A DNA stretch of 64,000 nt from Lenzites betulinus (GCA_022264855.1 JABYQU010000049.1:248001-312000); one strand, 5' to 3'; shown: positions 36,997 to 50,456, counted from the first letter of the stretch. Notes: generated from the sequence alone by a model not told the origin. A program made the numbers and translations.

Positions 36997-39986
36997 ATGG
37001 CGCGTTTCCGGGCCTACGTCTCCGACAGTGAAGAGGAGGATGATGTCTCCATGGAGGTATCGCCCCCGAAACCCGAGAAGCCGCCACAAGAAGACCTCGA
37101 CGGGGGATCATCCATGGACGAGGACGAGGTCTTGGTTGTGGCGCGTCCCAATCGCGGCGGGAACCGCGAGCCGAGCGATCTGGAAGAGGACGACGACGAC
37201 GAGAGTGAAGAGGACGAGGTGGACGAAGAGTTGGAAGAGGACGAAAGCGAGGAGAGCGAGGATGACGCGCGGGGGCGAACGACTCTGCAACTCAGAAACT
37301 CGACACGCGCCCCACCAGGGGACCCAACAATAATACCTTGGGCAAGGGAAATTGGCGTGGACCCGCAAAAGATGCATGTCATGCAAACCTCACTCTTTCG
37401 TATGCCTGAAGAAGAAAAGGCTCTCAAGGCTCTCAACCAACCTCAGTCACGACGACGGCTTCTCCTCAGCTCAAATCTCACCCGAAAACATAGTAGGGAC
37501 TCCGAAGGCGAGGGATTCCGCGCGGATTCGCGCCAGGTGAGCAGTGTTCTCAAGCCCGTGCTCGGTACGGTACTTAAGTGGCGTCGTGGCATAGCGCGCG
37601 TCGTTCGCGCATGACATTGAGCCCGAACCGTATCGTCCTTCACGCAAGTACTCGCGCGTGGAAAGTGCCGCGTCTGCGTTTGTCGGTCACGAACACTCGT
37701 TCATTGATGCCGGCCTCGCATATGGCCGCTCCTTCCGTGTAGGATGGGGACCGGGCGGGACGCTTGCCCATCTCGGGGAGCTATGCGGGCTCACAGGCAA
37801 TTCGTGAGTATATATGCCTCTATAACCAGCTCCATGCTCATGACCAATAGAACATCATCTGCGAACACCTCGGTCGTCAAGCTCACTGCGATACCGCTTG
37901 TTTCTGGCGTTACCTCTGACGCCTCCGCCCATGCTTCGCGTTTGCTCTCCCACCACTTGAGCAATACATCCATCGAAGAAGATGCGGATGGCATCCCATT
38001 CGCCAACCCCTCCTCCAGGCTCACCTTCGCATCATTCGTCGCCCAATTCCCTTCCACCGATCACTCTTTTGAGCCCGCCTTGTTCCGCCTCGGACACGCC
38101 CTTTTCGACCCTATCGACTTCCGTTTAGACGACATTCCAGACGTCCACGTCAGACATAGAATTCGTGCTATCAGGCGGAAAACAGAGCTCTCGAAATGGT
38201 TGAAGACAGCGGTTTCCTCGGCCATGGACACCGACCTGCGCGAGAATCTCGACACGAAATGGGACAGGACTGTGTTCACTCTGCTGAGCGGCTACCAGGT
38301 GGAACGCGCCTGTGAGGTCGCGGCTGACGGCGGAAACGTCAAGCTGGCGTCGCTCATCGCTCAGTGCCCCGGCGACGGTGAATTCAGGGAAGACCTGCAG
38401 GAGCAGCTCGAGATATGGCGACAGGAACGCGTCGATGCCCACATTAGTGAAGCCACTCGCAAGATTTACGCACTGTTGTCCGGCGTTGCGGATACCCTGA
38501 AAGGCTCGGGCGGTAGCGGAGTCGAATATTGCGCCGATGTAGACCTCGCTCGCGGGCTGGACTGGAAGCGCGCATTTGGTTTACAGCTGTGGTACGGGCT
38601 ACCAATGGACGCACCCATCGTGGATGTGTTCGAAGCCTACGATTCACGGTGGAGAGAGGGTCGTTCCAGTATCGCAGCCCCCGTTCCTTGGTATGCTGAG
38701 CGCCCAGACCCCACCGGCTCCCCCTGGAAACTTCCGTCAAAGGCGCAACATCCCGACGCATTGTACTCCCTCATCAAGCTGTTCGCAGATTCGGAATGCA
38801 ATCTGTCCGATGTCCTCTCCTCGTTCTCGTTCAGTCCATCTCCCGCGGACTACCGGCTCCCTTGGCACCTATACGTTCTTCTATCCCGGTGCCTGCGAGC
38901 CCGCGACCTCGCGGACAGGGACACCTCCGTGCGTCGAGGAAGTGTGGATGATGACGACAGGGTGGAAGGGCACAGCCCCAGCGCAGATCTGCTAGCGAAC
39001 AGTTATGCATCTCAACTGGAGCAGCTCGGCATGATCCAGGAGGCCGTGTTTGTCCTGCTACACGTCGAAGGTTCCGCTGGGTGCGTACGTTTAGACCACT
39101 TCATGCGGAGCATGACTGACGATGCCTCCAGGCGGGTGAAGGTGATCAAGGAGTTGCTTACCCGCTCTGCATCGAAGCTCGACGACTGGATGACACGTGG
39201 ACTCGTCGGCAGTTTGAAGATTCCTATGGCATGGATCAATGAAGCTAAGGTACGCATATGAAATGTGTCACCTTTTGCATCTTCTTAGCGGTTTCACCCC
39301 AGGCTGTCCACGCGCTCGACGGCGGGAAGCTATACGAGGCATACGACCTATACATTGCGGCGGGCCTGTACGATGCCGCCCACGACATCGCCGTGCTTGA
39401 GCTCGCCCCCGACGCAGTCATCCGCCAAGACCTTGTTCTTCTCCACGAACTGTTTGACGTGTTTGACGGGCGTCCTGTCAGTGGCTGGAACGATCGTGGA
39501 AAGGTGCGCCACCTTGTAGTGCTTGTCGGTATTCACGGGCTGACCCGTCCACTCCGACGCCACAAAGGTGTTCCTTGACTACGTACAAGCACGGACTCGC
39601 CTCCCGCAGCTGCGCGAGCGCTTCGTGCAGGACGACGGCGTGTTGGACGCGGAGGAGTCCTCCGAGCTCGATCAGTTCTCCCGGAGCGTGCCCAAGCTCA
39701 TCAGCGTCCTCCCGGAGGTACTCCCGGACCGCACAAACACCCGCCACACCGCCGCCGTCGCGGAGATGACCACCCAGCTTGTGCGCGATCTCGACCAGAT
39801 CAGGCCGCTCGCCATCGTATGCATGCATTTCTCGCATGGTGTTGTACAGATGCTGACGCGTCGTGAATCTGTTTCGTGTAGGCACAAGCCCAGATTCGGA
39901 CCCCCTTCTTCGGGGACGCCACCCGTGTGCGAAATATCCACTCGACTATGTACGAGAGATTCCTGCGAACGATCGAGGTTTCATGA
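36997..39986 (+). CDS. NUP96: Nucleoporin NUP96 / Nup145C (Y-complex scaffold subunit)
   Basis: Six exons (36997-37536, 37595-37803, 37851-39249, 39303-39503, 39568-39816, 39882-39986) sum to 2703 nt and 900 residues. Nup96 is an alpha-helical solenoid subunit of the Nup84/Nup107 Y complex and binds Sec13. The N-terminus (MARFRAYVSDSEEEDD..) is strongly acidic. The Sec13-binding invasion segment follows: YGRSFRVGWGPGGTLAHLGE. Then comes the helical Nup96 domain: GYQVERACEVAADGGNVKLA, LIAQCPGDGEFREDLQEQLE, GLQLWYGLPMDAPI. No Nup98 FG repeats or HFS autoprotease precede it. The gene starts with its own ATG, so the protein is made separately from Nup98. Confidence 0.92.
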
Positions 39987-41343
39987 CGGGACGTGTACAT
40001 ACCGTAAATTACCATCTATTCAAGGCCCACCTCGTCCCGCCCTCAATGTACACACCCTCGGCTGCCAGACATGTTCCACTGATCCTTGGTGTGTTCAGAC
40101 GAGAGCAACAAGAACAAGGGCGTGCCCAACCACCACACAGGAGGCACCAGTGCACCCGCGTAGCTTGATACGGCATGCTTGCAGACGAATCGAGTGCCTG
40201 TTAGGGATCTCTCCAAGAGTTCAAGTCCAAGTTCAAGTCCAAGCCGTGCAGCTGGCGGTCCAGTGGTTCTATTGAAGGAGCAAGCGCCTCAAGTGGACGC
40301 CCTTGGGGCGAAGGCCTACCAGGGCCTACAATACTCTGTAGATTTACCGCCGGTTTACCTCCCCATACTTAGGTCTGTTCAAACACTTAGCCTCGGGCCC
40401 CTGTTGACCAACCTCCTCGGACATTGACAGAATCCGTCTGTGGCGGTGAGTCAGGGAGGGCACTGGGATCTGATGGGGTCTGGATTAACATTGCACGCCG
40501 CACCGCTCTGTCTCAAGGATACCAGCTTCCAGGTCATTGACGCGTCCTCACGACGATCGCGCCGTCGGCGCGTCAATGCCGTGCTCACTGCAGCAGGTAT
40601 GAATTGGCCGCCCGCGCGCGGCCCCGCGGAAGGGAACATGATATTCGGATTTGCGGCGTACGCAACGGAAATTGTGGCGGCTTTAAGCGTGCGAGTCTTG
40701 ATGCATGCCGCCGGCGCGGTGAAGCGCGGTCCTGGCTCGACATAACATACGCCAGTTTCTGTGAGACTGGTTGGGTGAGTATATGAAGTGACTTTGCATT
40801 CTTCATCAGGTTTCGCAGCGGATGGCGCATAGTATCCCCACGTGGTACCTCGCTCTGCACGTGGCAGAGTACACAAGCTGCAGGAATGTTCACGGGAGCG
40901 GTATACAACTGCGGACAGCGCCGGGGGGAGCGTTCTGACGGTGATGGTGATCGATCGTGCGGAATTGTGTGAAATGCTATCGCTTTCAGGCTTCAGGCTG
41001 GGGAGTCTCGACTCCGACAGACTGGGGCAGGCACTAGGTGATTGTGCACAATTCGTTTGTATACAAGATATGACGCAGGGTCACCCCAAACTCTAGAGGT
41101 CTATATGATACATGATGATGCAAGTTCCAAGACTAGTCTAAGTGTAGGATACAGAATACCGTGACGAAGAAGCCGGACCAGAAATAATAGATCTGGATAG
41201 CAAGAAACCAAGAAAGCAATGGAGGGGAATAATAATACGAGCAAGAAAGCGGCAAGATATAGCGTGGAATGGCCCGAAGCTCGCAGAGTCGTCTTGTTCG
41301 ACTCGACCAGCGGCAGGTCGGCGAATATGGAGACCCGCGAGAT
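39987..41343. other. No supported gene
   Basis: 1.36 kb between convergent genes. A short tandem of GTTCAAGTCCAA-like units occurs at about 40217-40243. Frames at 40440-40876 on both strands are chance frames of GC-rich DNA. Confidence 0.4.
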
Positions 41344-42057
41344 TTAGTCGATGTTGTGACCGCAGCAGAGCAGGACGGTCGCGACGAGGCAGGGCTCGAG
41401 CATGCCACCCTGGAGCGCGTCTTGCGTCATTTCAATTGTCACCGTGTTCGGGACGCGAATAATACGCGCAAGAACGCGAGGTGCGAGCGACTGCGCCTTG
41501 TAGAGCTGTCCAGAACAGAGTGAGCTGATGCCGCGCGGGTGTGGATGAGGTTATCGGACGTACGCAGATGAAGCCATCCATGGGTGTCCACGCGTATTGG
41601 ACGCCGCGCACTTCCATGACGCGCCGGCTGTGGGAAAGACCGCGTCAGTTCTCGCAGGCTCGACGCCGACACTCTAGCACCATGTGCTGCAAGCCGCGCA
41701 CCTTTGGTCCGAAGACAGGCGGATCCAGTCGCGCACACGCTGCTTCGACGCGACTCCGTGGATTTCTACCGTGGGATGCGGCTGCCATTGCACCATCGCA
41801 ACGTTGCGGTTCTCGTTGTCCTTGAAGATGGTGCACGCCGGCGCGGTGGGCTCGGTGACGATGCGGTAGATGGTGCGCTGCTGGGGGCCGATGACCGTGG
41901 AGTTGACGATGGTGCTCTTGAAGTTGGTGAACGTGAACGTGACGGTGTTCGGCAAGGCCGTCGGGGGGTTGGTCGCGGGGAGAGAGGGCAGCGCGCCGAA
42001 GATAGACGGAGCCGCGCTGCCCTGGTTGGCCTCGGTCCACTGTGCGTAGGGGTGCAT
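41344..42057 (-). CDS. DUF6593-family protein
   Basis: Three exons (42057-41702, 41627-41564, 41505-41344) give 193 residues. DUF6593 is a family of small proteins of unknown function greatly expanded in Agaricomycetes. Recognisable core: ITVxFTNF-like TFTFTNFKSTIVNSTVIG, IYRIVTEPTAPACTIFKD, VAMVQWQPHPTVEIHG, KQRVRDWIRLSSD, RVMEVRGVQYAWTPMDGFIC and the C-terminal VTIEMTQDALQGGMLEPCLV with CCGHNID at the end. No signal peptide or membrane segment. Introns are 74 and 58 nt and in phase. Start chosen at MHPYAQW; a nearby upstream ATG is possible. Confidence 0.8.
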
Positions 42058-44278
42058 GGTATGTGTAAGAAGGTGAAAGTTTGTGTAGCTTAGAAAGGAG
42101 ACCCTGGAGAGGCTGAGTAGAGCAGTGGCTGGTTGGATGACGATGTTGAGGGACATCCCGGTCGGTATATATACCGACACACACCGCGGCAGTAACCCGC
42201 TGCGTTGGCCTGCTGAGACATCATTACGATAATTACCTGTGCTTGGTAGGTGCAGCTATGTGTGGGCGCCATGGAATACAAAGCCAACGCGGGACGAGTT
42301 GTCGGGGAACAGCATAGGAGGTGAAGGGCCCAACGGGGGCCACCTCGGGGTCCAATCTTGGTTTCAGCACGAGGCGTCGGCAGCGTCCTGCCCCCTCCTT
42401 AGCGCCCCCCCGAATTTCCACCATGTGCAAATACATGCTGTGCAGGGTCGAATTACTCCGTCGCGATGTTTGCTCCGCGGGCGGCTGGCCATGTGAGATC
42501 GGTAAGTACACGAAAGCGTGATGTTCCCGCACCTCGTAGGAAAAAAGAAGGTGAGTGGATATACATTGTGTCTGGATGGCTGTCACTCTTCCCTTCGTGA
42601 TCGTAGACCGCCTCGGGTTACAGGCGGGTGTGGCGAAGGCTGGGCAGCACCAGTCTGTGCCTGCATGATGGGCGGCTGTGTATTCCACACTCGCACGTGG
42701 CAACCATGCCACTGCCTTTTTGGGCGGCGACCCAGATGGATCTCCGATCTCATCATCATCAGAGTTTTCGCGTGCGTGTCGCGTGCGCCAGATTCTGATC
42801 TGATGACACCCCGACACGAAATCTGAGATGTCTGGCGCCGGACATCCTCTCGGGAGCTGGGAGAAACCTGAGAGGAACCACAAGGTTCCCAACGCCCATA
42901 CGCCACCGTGACATGCGTGCTATCGGTATGAGGGCTCGATTAGGTTTATTTTTCGTTGACAGTCGTATTGCAACACACCAAATTTTCGTCGGCAGTCAAG
43001 CCTCTCACTTTCCCGAATCATCGTAGTGATGACTTGTACTGCGGACCGTCACCATCTCACCAGCCACATGTGGACTAAAAGAGACTGGAATGCAATGCGC
43101 CGTGAGTATACGACGCACCTCTGCTCGTGATAGAACGATTGCGCGTAAAAATCCGAAAAAGCCGTTGGACCCGAGCGCACTGTTATTTCATACGCAGGGC
43201 GCCGAGGAAGAGGATGTACGTACTAGTAGCGTTCTATATGCTCCTGGAATGGCTGAGACGGCCTGAGAACGTACCTGATGTACAGGTTCAGGGTGAGCCG
43301 TATGCGGACGTAGCTCCGAGATAGTTTACTCAGTAGGAAGCCGGTCGTACGAGCGACTGATGTAAGCACTGGTGTCAGTACCAAATACAGAGTGAGATGA
43401 ACACGCACCTGTACCTGTGATGATCGCCCATGCTGCGCTATGGGGCGACTTGCGGTAGTCACAGAGGATTCTCAGAGTCATGCAGCGCGCGCCAGTCACC
43501 ATAGCCAGCCTCCCCACGCAGATAGACGCGAATTGATCCGCGATGCGTGGGGTGCCGAGTCGATGGACGCACAGGTTTTGAGTGTTTGGATGGCGCGGCT
43601 CTTCAGCGGCGTTGCCTGCTGTGGGTATGAAACGACGCCTAAAAGAGCATGTAGAGGCGAGAGCTGTATGCACCGAACGACGGCGCCGAGTTGATGACCC
43701 CTATCATGGGCACCTCCGTAGGTAAGCCCCGGTATGACTGGAGCGTCGGGGAGTTCGGGGTGAGCGTGAGCTCAGTTCCGACGCCCTGAGGCGCGGTGCC
43801 AAAAAGAGCTTTCTGTTCCGTGTGTCATCTTACACTAACAGCAACCCGGACTCGGTATGTGTAATCACTGGTCCCGGTAAGAGTAGCGCAGAGGATGCCA
43901 CAGATGATGTCTTGGTGTGTTGTGGTGCGTAGAATGGTCTCAAAAAGAGAGAGGACTCCAACTGAGGGAGCGGACTATCTGTGTAGTACTAGTTGTGTGA
44001 AGAAGTTGGAGTACGTTAACCCAAGCGTTCGTAGGAGAGGTACAAACGGAAAATGCCGAGGTAAGTATAGTGCCGATAACCCCCGATATTCACTCGGTAA
44101 CTCCCGAAATGGCAGTGACTTAACGTACGAGCCCAACGCGATCGCAGCTTGTCTCCGCTTCCGTGCCTGCTCTGTGTGCCCATACGCTTGCGACCTCCTA
44201 CAGGATCGCACGCTCCTCTTGCTCAACAATAGTATTTCACCAATTATATCACATTCTCCAGGATCCACTTGTGTTAGC
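42058..44278. other. No supported gene
   Basis: 2.2 kb without a convincing gene. A 219-codon minus-strand frame (42233-42892) is open but has no motif and the composition of a chance frame. The left end holds the DUF6593 promoter, including a TATATATA run at about 42164-42172. The right end precedes GID9. Confidence 0.4.
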
Positions 44279-45823
44279 ATGAGCCATCACAAGGTGAACA
44301 TGGAGGGCATCATGCTCTTCGAGCAGCCATTCGCCCGGGTATTGTTCCTCTCCGTCTTTGAACATGAGGCGCACGGGCTTATGAGTTGTGTTCAGGTACC
44401 ATATGAGAACTACCGCAAGGTGTTCCGCACATCACAGAAGAACATCGAGAAGGAGCTCGGCACTGTCCAGAATGCCGCAAAGGATCTCGCGAGCAAAGGC
44501 AGTCCTGAAGCGGACGTCGAAGCGACAACTAAAGCGATAGACGGCATGATAGCACGGGTGGAGGGGCTGAAACGCAAGGTATGCATGTGCCTTTACTGAG
44601 CTATTGTCAACTTCTTGACACGTTCTCCCGAACTGCGACCATACAGCTGTCGGACATGCAAGAAACTGCTGGAAAGCCCACGCTGGAGGTGATGCGGGAG
44701 CGGCTAGAACATCTAGGCGCACTCGAGGGGATCGAGGCTACCAACACTCACGAATTCAGGGAGTGGTCGGACGTGCGCTTGGATCGGTGGCTCGTTGATT
44801 GGTCATTGCGGAACGGCAAAGAGAAGTCCGCGAGGAAGATAGCGTCGGAGAAGGGGATAGAGGTGCGGTCTCATGCATCGGCGCGTCCCGAAGGCGTACG
44901 CAGTTACTCACCGCGTCACGCCTACCAGAAATTGGTGGACATCGAGTTGTTCTCGGACATCCGGCGCATCGAAGACGCGCTGAACCGCAAGAGCTGTACG
45001 GAGGCGCTCGCGTGGTGCAGCGAGAACAAGGCCGCGCTGCGAAAACTGAAGGTGCGCTTCAATGTTGTGCCCGCGCCAACATGACACACATCCTATGTTT
45101 CAGAATACCCTTGAATTTGACTTGCGACTCCAAGAATATATTGAGCTAGCGCGAGCGCGCAAGACCGTCGAGGCCATGGCTTACTCGAAGAAACATCTCC
45201 TTCCCTGGCTTGATACACACCGTCGACAGATTATTCAAGCACCCGCGCTTCTCTGTTACCCGCCAACGACCGCGTGCAGCCCATACAAGGTGCGTCGGAA
45301 GGCTCCAATCGGGCCACGTAACCGCAACGCTTACGCACCGCAGCGCTTGTACGACCCCGCCCGCTGGACCACCCTAGTGCAGTCATTCCGTCTCGCGATA
45401 TACCACCTCAGTACGCTGCCGACCGAGCCGCTGATGCATCTAGCGATGTATGCCGGGCTCGCGTCGCTCAAACTGCCTACATGCTACGATGAGAAGCATC
45501 GCAACGTCAATTGCCCCATTTGTAACGTCGACCTGGGTGCGCTGGCGAAGGAAGTGCCGTATAGCCATCATGTGAACTCCACCATCGTCTGTCGGGTCAC
45601 CGGTAAGATTATGGACGCCAACAACATGCCGCTAGCAATGCCCCACGGCCAGGTTTATTCCAAGGAGGTCAGTGTGCATTATACTGAGATTTCGCAGGCT
45701 CTGTTAACACCGGTATAGGTATACAAGGAACAAGCTAGCCATAATGACGGATATGTATTTGACCCGAACAACCCGGGCGACAAAGCTCGGTTCGCCGACT
45801 TGAGAAAGGTCTTCATCTCGTGA
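44279..45823 (+). CDS. FYV10: GID9/FYV10 (MAEA homologue), RING-like subunit of the CTLH/GID E3 ubiquitin ligase
   Basis: Seven exons (44279-44338, 44396-44578, 44647-44862, 44929-45051, 45104-45289, 45344-45667, 45719-45823) give 398 residues. With RMND5/Gid2 it forms the catalytic RING pair of the GID/CTLH ligase, which in yeast degrades gluconeogenic enzymes. Order of domains: helical N-terminus (MLFEQPFARVPYENYRKVFR), LisH-like WSDVRLDRWLVDWSLRNG, CTLH (DIRRIEDALNRKSCTEALAW, CSENKAALRKLK), CRA region (LEFDLRLQEYIELARARKTV), then the degenerate RING: CPICNVDLGALAKEVPYSHH, followed by CRVTGKIMDANNMP. It ends ADLRKVFIS as in the family. The last intron uses the acceptor at 45718; an earlier CAG at about 45697 would lead to an early stop. 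Confidence 0.94.
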
Positions 45824-47754
45824 AGGAGCTGCGGTCTACACGCTGTGTACGTTAATATGTCGTGTGGAATCATGTATAACCATCGCACTGTATTACCCGG
45901 ATCATTTTGACTATTCGTTGCACAGAGCTTTCTGATCGGCCCTAAGGAGTCCTCCCAGAGGCCGGAGGGAATCTCTCGCCGACGACCGCCCTGTCTATCC
46001 TGGCGGGGAGCTCCCACAGCGCGCACTGGCTCTCGCACTCTCAATCTGATGTGTCGGAGGGCAACTCATCAATTTGCGCAAGTCGTAGCGGTGTCTGTGC
46101 GCTGAAGCCCTGACATGCGTCGGTGGGTTAGACAAGAGGAACCGTTTGAGACCGTGCGGGGCGCGACCCAGCATTCGCGTGTTACGTACTGCGTCGGTTC
46201 GCTGCCCCAAGGCGGACGGCAGCGCCACCAAACACTTGATATCGGGGCGGCCGGCCATGGGCCGGGAACCGAAAGGCAGAGGGAGTCGCGACCGACAAAA
46301 TTGTGGCCACGGCGCCGCCCGCCGCACCGCGCGCGGAAGTTCCGCTACACCGCACACAACGATCCACAAAATGGATAGGAGCATCACCGAGGCACCGACA
46401 GTATCATTCCGCGGGCATCTACGCACCCCGAGAGGGGACGAGCATCAGCCGGCCGTGGTGACAGAGGATTAACATCAAGGCTTGCGGTGCGCACCGCCTC
46501 CACCAGGGCACGCTCGCGTCTGAGCCTGTACGCGGTCCTGTGACCGTGTCGACCGCGACCAGAAAGGCCGCGGTAATCGGTGGCGTCGAGACGCGTGGTG
46601 TGAAAACGCATCTCCGACAGGAAATGAGCACTGCAGGCGGCGAATCGCTTTGTGGATTCCTCCGAGACAGGATGCCAGGACACACGGGTTGCCAGAGATC
46701 GTGTTGCGGGAAGCCATATTTGCAGGGCCCGGGGATTTGAAGCCGTCCACCCATCTTGTTTGGAGGGTGCTCCCGCCTGGTTGAGGTCGACTGTCAGAGA
46801 ACAGCCTCGGTTTGAGAAGCAAAACTCCAGCTAGTGTGTACATGTTCGTGATGAATGGGGAAAGAACCAATTCGGAGCGAGAAAAGAGTCCACACGATAC
46901 GCAGGATCATTTTAAGAATTGAGCGTGGGGGATAGGGCTCTCTCGCCCCATAATTCGACCCTTGACAGCGAGCAAGAGGATCCTGCCAAGGTCCTCCAAT
47001 CCGAGCAGCATTTACTTTACATTCTGGGATACTATATATAGCCGGCATCAGAGAGACTACAGTGGATTTGAGAGATTGTTTTATACCTTGCAAATTCCAT
47101 AGGTATGATACGTTATTCCGAGTGAGCGAGGGATGAGGCTTGAAGGATTAGACAAAAGACTTGGCCTGCGGCAACCTGACGCCAAGGCCTCCAAGAAGCT
47201 CCAGGAAAGAACGTCCTTGTTACTAACTTGTCACGGTCACAAAGATGTGGGCGCTTGAGCAGGCTTGAACTGATAAGAGAAGCGCCCGTCATCGTAGGCG
47301 GAGAGAGCGCGTGCGACCGTGAGTACAATTTGATCCAGCTGATCTTCTCCGAGGCAGCATACCTTCAAACATCGCTCCTTGATATGGCTGTATACCACTG
47401 CAAAAACATGGGGTGCTGTGTTTTCTCTGGGCCTGAAATGATCTTATGCTCGAGCTGTTGACGAAGGGTTAGAAAGTCTACGCCGCTGATTCTCAAGTTC
47501 GTTAATCAAAACTTCCTCCACCAGCACGGTACACATTGTTATCTCGTGACCGGGTGAACTCGTACTTATCAGCGTACGACAGCCATGCCCAGCCACGCCC
47601 CTGCGGACGTCCGCTAACGGCACCAAGAAGTCTGTCTTATCTATCGCATAGCTCTTTAAGAAGCGGTGATGCGGGGTAAGCGCGTCGTTCGTCCCCGTCC
47701 GCTCTCTTTTGAGCCTCGACTTCCTTGGTTCTTCCTGAGACCTCGAGAATCATC
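45824..47754. other. No supported gene
   Basis: 1.9 kb between two plus-strand genes. 45930-46750 is GC-rich and therefore open in several frames on both strands; none shows a motif or splice pattern. The right end is the promoter region of the second NCS1 permease. Confidence 0.4.
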
Positions 47755-50031
47755 ATGGGGATAATCCAGAGGCTTCAGGTCAACCGTGCACACGACCTGT
47801 CTTATTCTGAGTCCTTTCTCCAGGTATGTCTGAGTCACACGCACCGCCGTAGCGCCCGTTAACATACCAAAACTCCAGAATGAAGATCTACTGCCTGTCC
47901 CGGAGGAGAAGCAGACATGGCGCTCCTGGAACTTCGTTGCTTTGTGCGTATATACAGATGTTGGTTATTCGCGTACCTGAACCCAAATCTGACGCCCTTC
48001 CAGCTGGATAGCGGACAGCTTCAACATCAATACGTATGTAGCACCACGTCTTATATATGTCCCATTTACTTATAGCTTACTCTCACAGGTGGATGATTGC
48101 TTCATCCATGGTGCAGCTCGGACTCTCCTGGTGGCAAGCATGGCTAAGTGTCTGGATCGGCTACGGCGTCGTCGCGCCTTTCATTGTGGCAAATGCCCGA
48201 CCTGGTGCTATATTCCATGTGACGTTCCCGGTGGTTGCGCGAACGAGCTTCGGCGTCTGGGGGAGTTTGTGGTGTGTATTCAACCGGGGCGCAATGGCTT
48301 GGTGAGAGTTTTCATGGGTTTTTCGTAAGCAAACGACTCATCAAAGCTTGACCTTTTAGCATCTGGTACGGGGTCCAAGCCAGCATCGGTGGTTCATGTG
48401 TTCTGGTAATGCTTCGAGCGATGTGGCCCTCAGTTAACAACATCCGTGAGTAATTCGAACCTGATTCTGTTCGTCAATGTGTTAAAGTTGTACCCGCAGC
48501 CAACTCCATGCCGGCCTCGTCGGGAACAAACACACGCGACTTCATGTGCTTCTTCCTGTTTTGGCTCATCTCTCTGCCTGCGATTTGGTTTCCGATTGAT
48601 AAAATGTAATTTTTCTACCCTTACCAGCTTCTCAGTGATTAACGGGTGCGTTTCTAGTCGCCATCTGTTCACTGTCAAAGCTGCCGTAGTGCCCATCGCC
48701 GGAATCACCTTCTTCATCTGGTGCATAGTCAAAGCACATGGTGTCGGCCCCATTATTCACCAACCCGCGACCTTGCACGGGTCGGACCTTGGGTGGGCAA
48801 TGGTCTCCAGTATTATGTCCTGCATTAGCAACATGGCCACGCTCGTCACGTACGTCTATTACTCCCGTCTCGCGACCTCCCCTTGCTGACGCGCGTATAG
48901 GAACGCTCCGGATTTTGCCTCTCGTGCGCGCACCCCCGCCGCTGCGGGCCTCCCGCAACTTCTTACTGTCCCGCTCGGGTTCTCGATCGTTAGCTTCTTC
49001 GGCGTCATCGTCAGCTCGTCCTCGCAGGCCATTTATGGCGAGGCTATCTGGTCACCCATCGACCTCCTAGGCAGATTCCTTGATGGCGAACCAAGCCATG
49101 CCACACGATTTGGCGTTTGGTTCATTGCGGCGTCATTCATTATCGCACAGGTCTGCCGTGTTTATGATGTTCGATTTCGGCGTGAATTGACCAGGACAAT
49201 CTATAGCTGGGCACCAACATCTCCGCAAACTCTATCAGCGCTGGTTGCGACCTGACGGCGCTGTTCCCGAGATATATCGTAAGTTATCCACATACGAGCC
49301 AATGGGGTACGACTCACGCGAAAAACAGAACATTCGTCGTGGCGGATACATCGCGGCGATCGTGGGACTGTGCATGCTCCCATGGAACCTGTTGAAGAGC
49401 AGCAACAGTTTCACATCATACCTCTCCGCTTACTCGGTCTTCCTGAGCTCCATCGCGGGCGTTATGGTATGTTCCGACCACCCCGAATGCTACAACCTGC
49501 TAACTCCTCCGGGGTAGATCACGGACTATTATGTCATCCATCGTGGGCACTACAACCTCAAGGACCTCTACCACGCACGGACAGACGGGTGGTATTGGTA
49601 TACTTATGGGATCAACTTCCGGTACGCCATCTTCTCTCCTAACCTGTACAGCTTCTCGTGCCCCTACCTCACACGCCTTGCACCATAGCGCGTACGCAGC
49701 GTACATCTCAGGCATCCTCATCAACGTCGTTGGCTTCGCAGGCGCGACGGGCCGCAGCGTGCCGCTCTCCGCGACGCGCATCTACGAGATGTCGTTCTTC
49801 ACCGGGCTCGGCGTCTCCGCGCTCGTCTATTTCGCGCTCAACCTCCTCTTCCCCGTCCGTGGCGCGGCAGAATGCACGCGGTTCGAGGAGGTTGACGTTT
49901 CCACAGGGGTGGGCGTGGGCACGGGCGCAGGCGCGGAGGCGGCGCGCCGGGCACGCGCGAGCGAGGAGTTCGACTCGGACAAGAAGAGCGCGGTGAGCGA
50001 GGCCGTACGCAGCGTGCGGTCGCAGGTGTAA
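47755..50031 (+). CDS. NCS1-family nucleobase:cation symporter, copy B
   Basis: Twelve exons (47755-47823, 47879-47943, 48004-48033, 48089-48301, 48360-48445, 48500-48605, 48658-48849, 48901-49150, 49207-49278, 49329-49466, 49518-49621, 49689-50031) sum to 1668 nt and 555 residues. Signature parts: [18 protein letters not shown] at the N-terminus, [20 protein letters not shown] (TM1-2), [40 protein letters not shown] and [19 protein letters not shown]. It lacks the acidic tail of copy A and ends in a Gly/Ala/Arg-rich cytosolic tail. Intron number and positions differ strongly from copy A (11 against 4), so the two are old paralogues and not a recent duplication. Plasma-membrane import of a nucleobase or related compound is inferred from the family. 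Confidence 0.92.
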
Positions 50032-50456
50032 GTGGGCGGCGCCTAGCTGCTTGGTGTGGAGGTCAAAAGGCGATAATTCGCCGATCTGGCAAGATGGCGT
50101 CGTTGAACGAGTAGGATTGTTAACGCTTGTAGCATATTACGACAGACAACGAGTTACGACGCTGCAGAGGCTGTTATACTTCGGCCTATGCTACTCTGAC
50201 AACGTGGTATACTTGCTGACCATTGTGTGCCATCGCTGACCCCGAGTTGAGATCTTCAAGCATTATTGGCGAGCTCAGTAATGATAGCACGCTTGTTGCG
50301 AATACACAACAGTATCGGTCCCATTCTCCGACGCTAGAACGTATGGTACATTGCGACAACGAAAAAACGTGTGTAAGCGAGTCGAACGTGTAGAAAGAGG
50401 CCCGTAGGTTTGTAAATATAACTTGGCACCGTGATGCTTGTTCCTAAAACACACAT
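50032..50456. other. Convergent 3' region
   Basis: Lies between the stop of the second permease and the stop of the minus-strand F-box-like gene. No feature beyond the two 3' ends was seen. Confidence 0.45.

Noticed and set aside
37014..37436. Ser-rich antisense protein opposite the NUP96 acidic tract
   Set aside because: It is the mirror of GAG/GAC codons in the acidic N-terminus of NUP96.
42233..42892. 219-codon minus-strand gene
   Set aside because: No family motif, no promoter or splice evidence; overlaps other open frames in GC-rich sequence.
45697..45718. Earlier acceptor for the last intron of GID9
   Set aside because: It gives a stop after a few residues, whereas the acceptor at 45718 restores the conserved ADLRKVFIS ending.
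46115..46870. Genes in the GC-rich stretch after GID9
   Set aside because: Open in several frames on both strands at once with no motif; chance frames.
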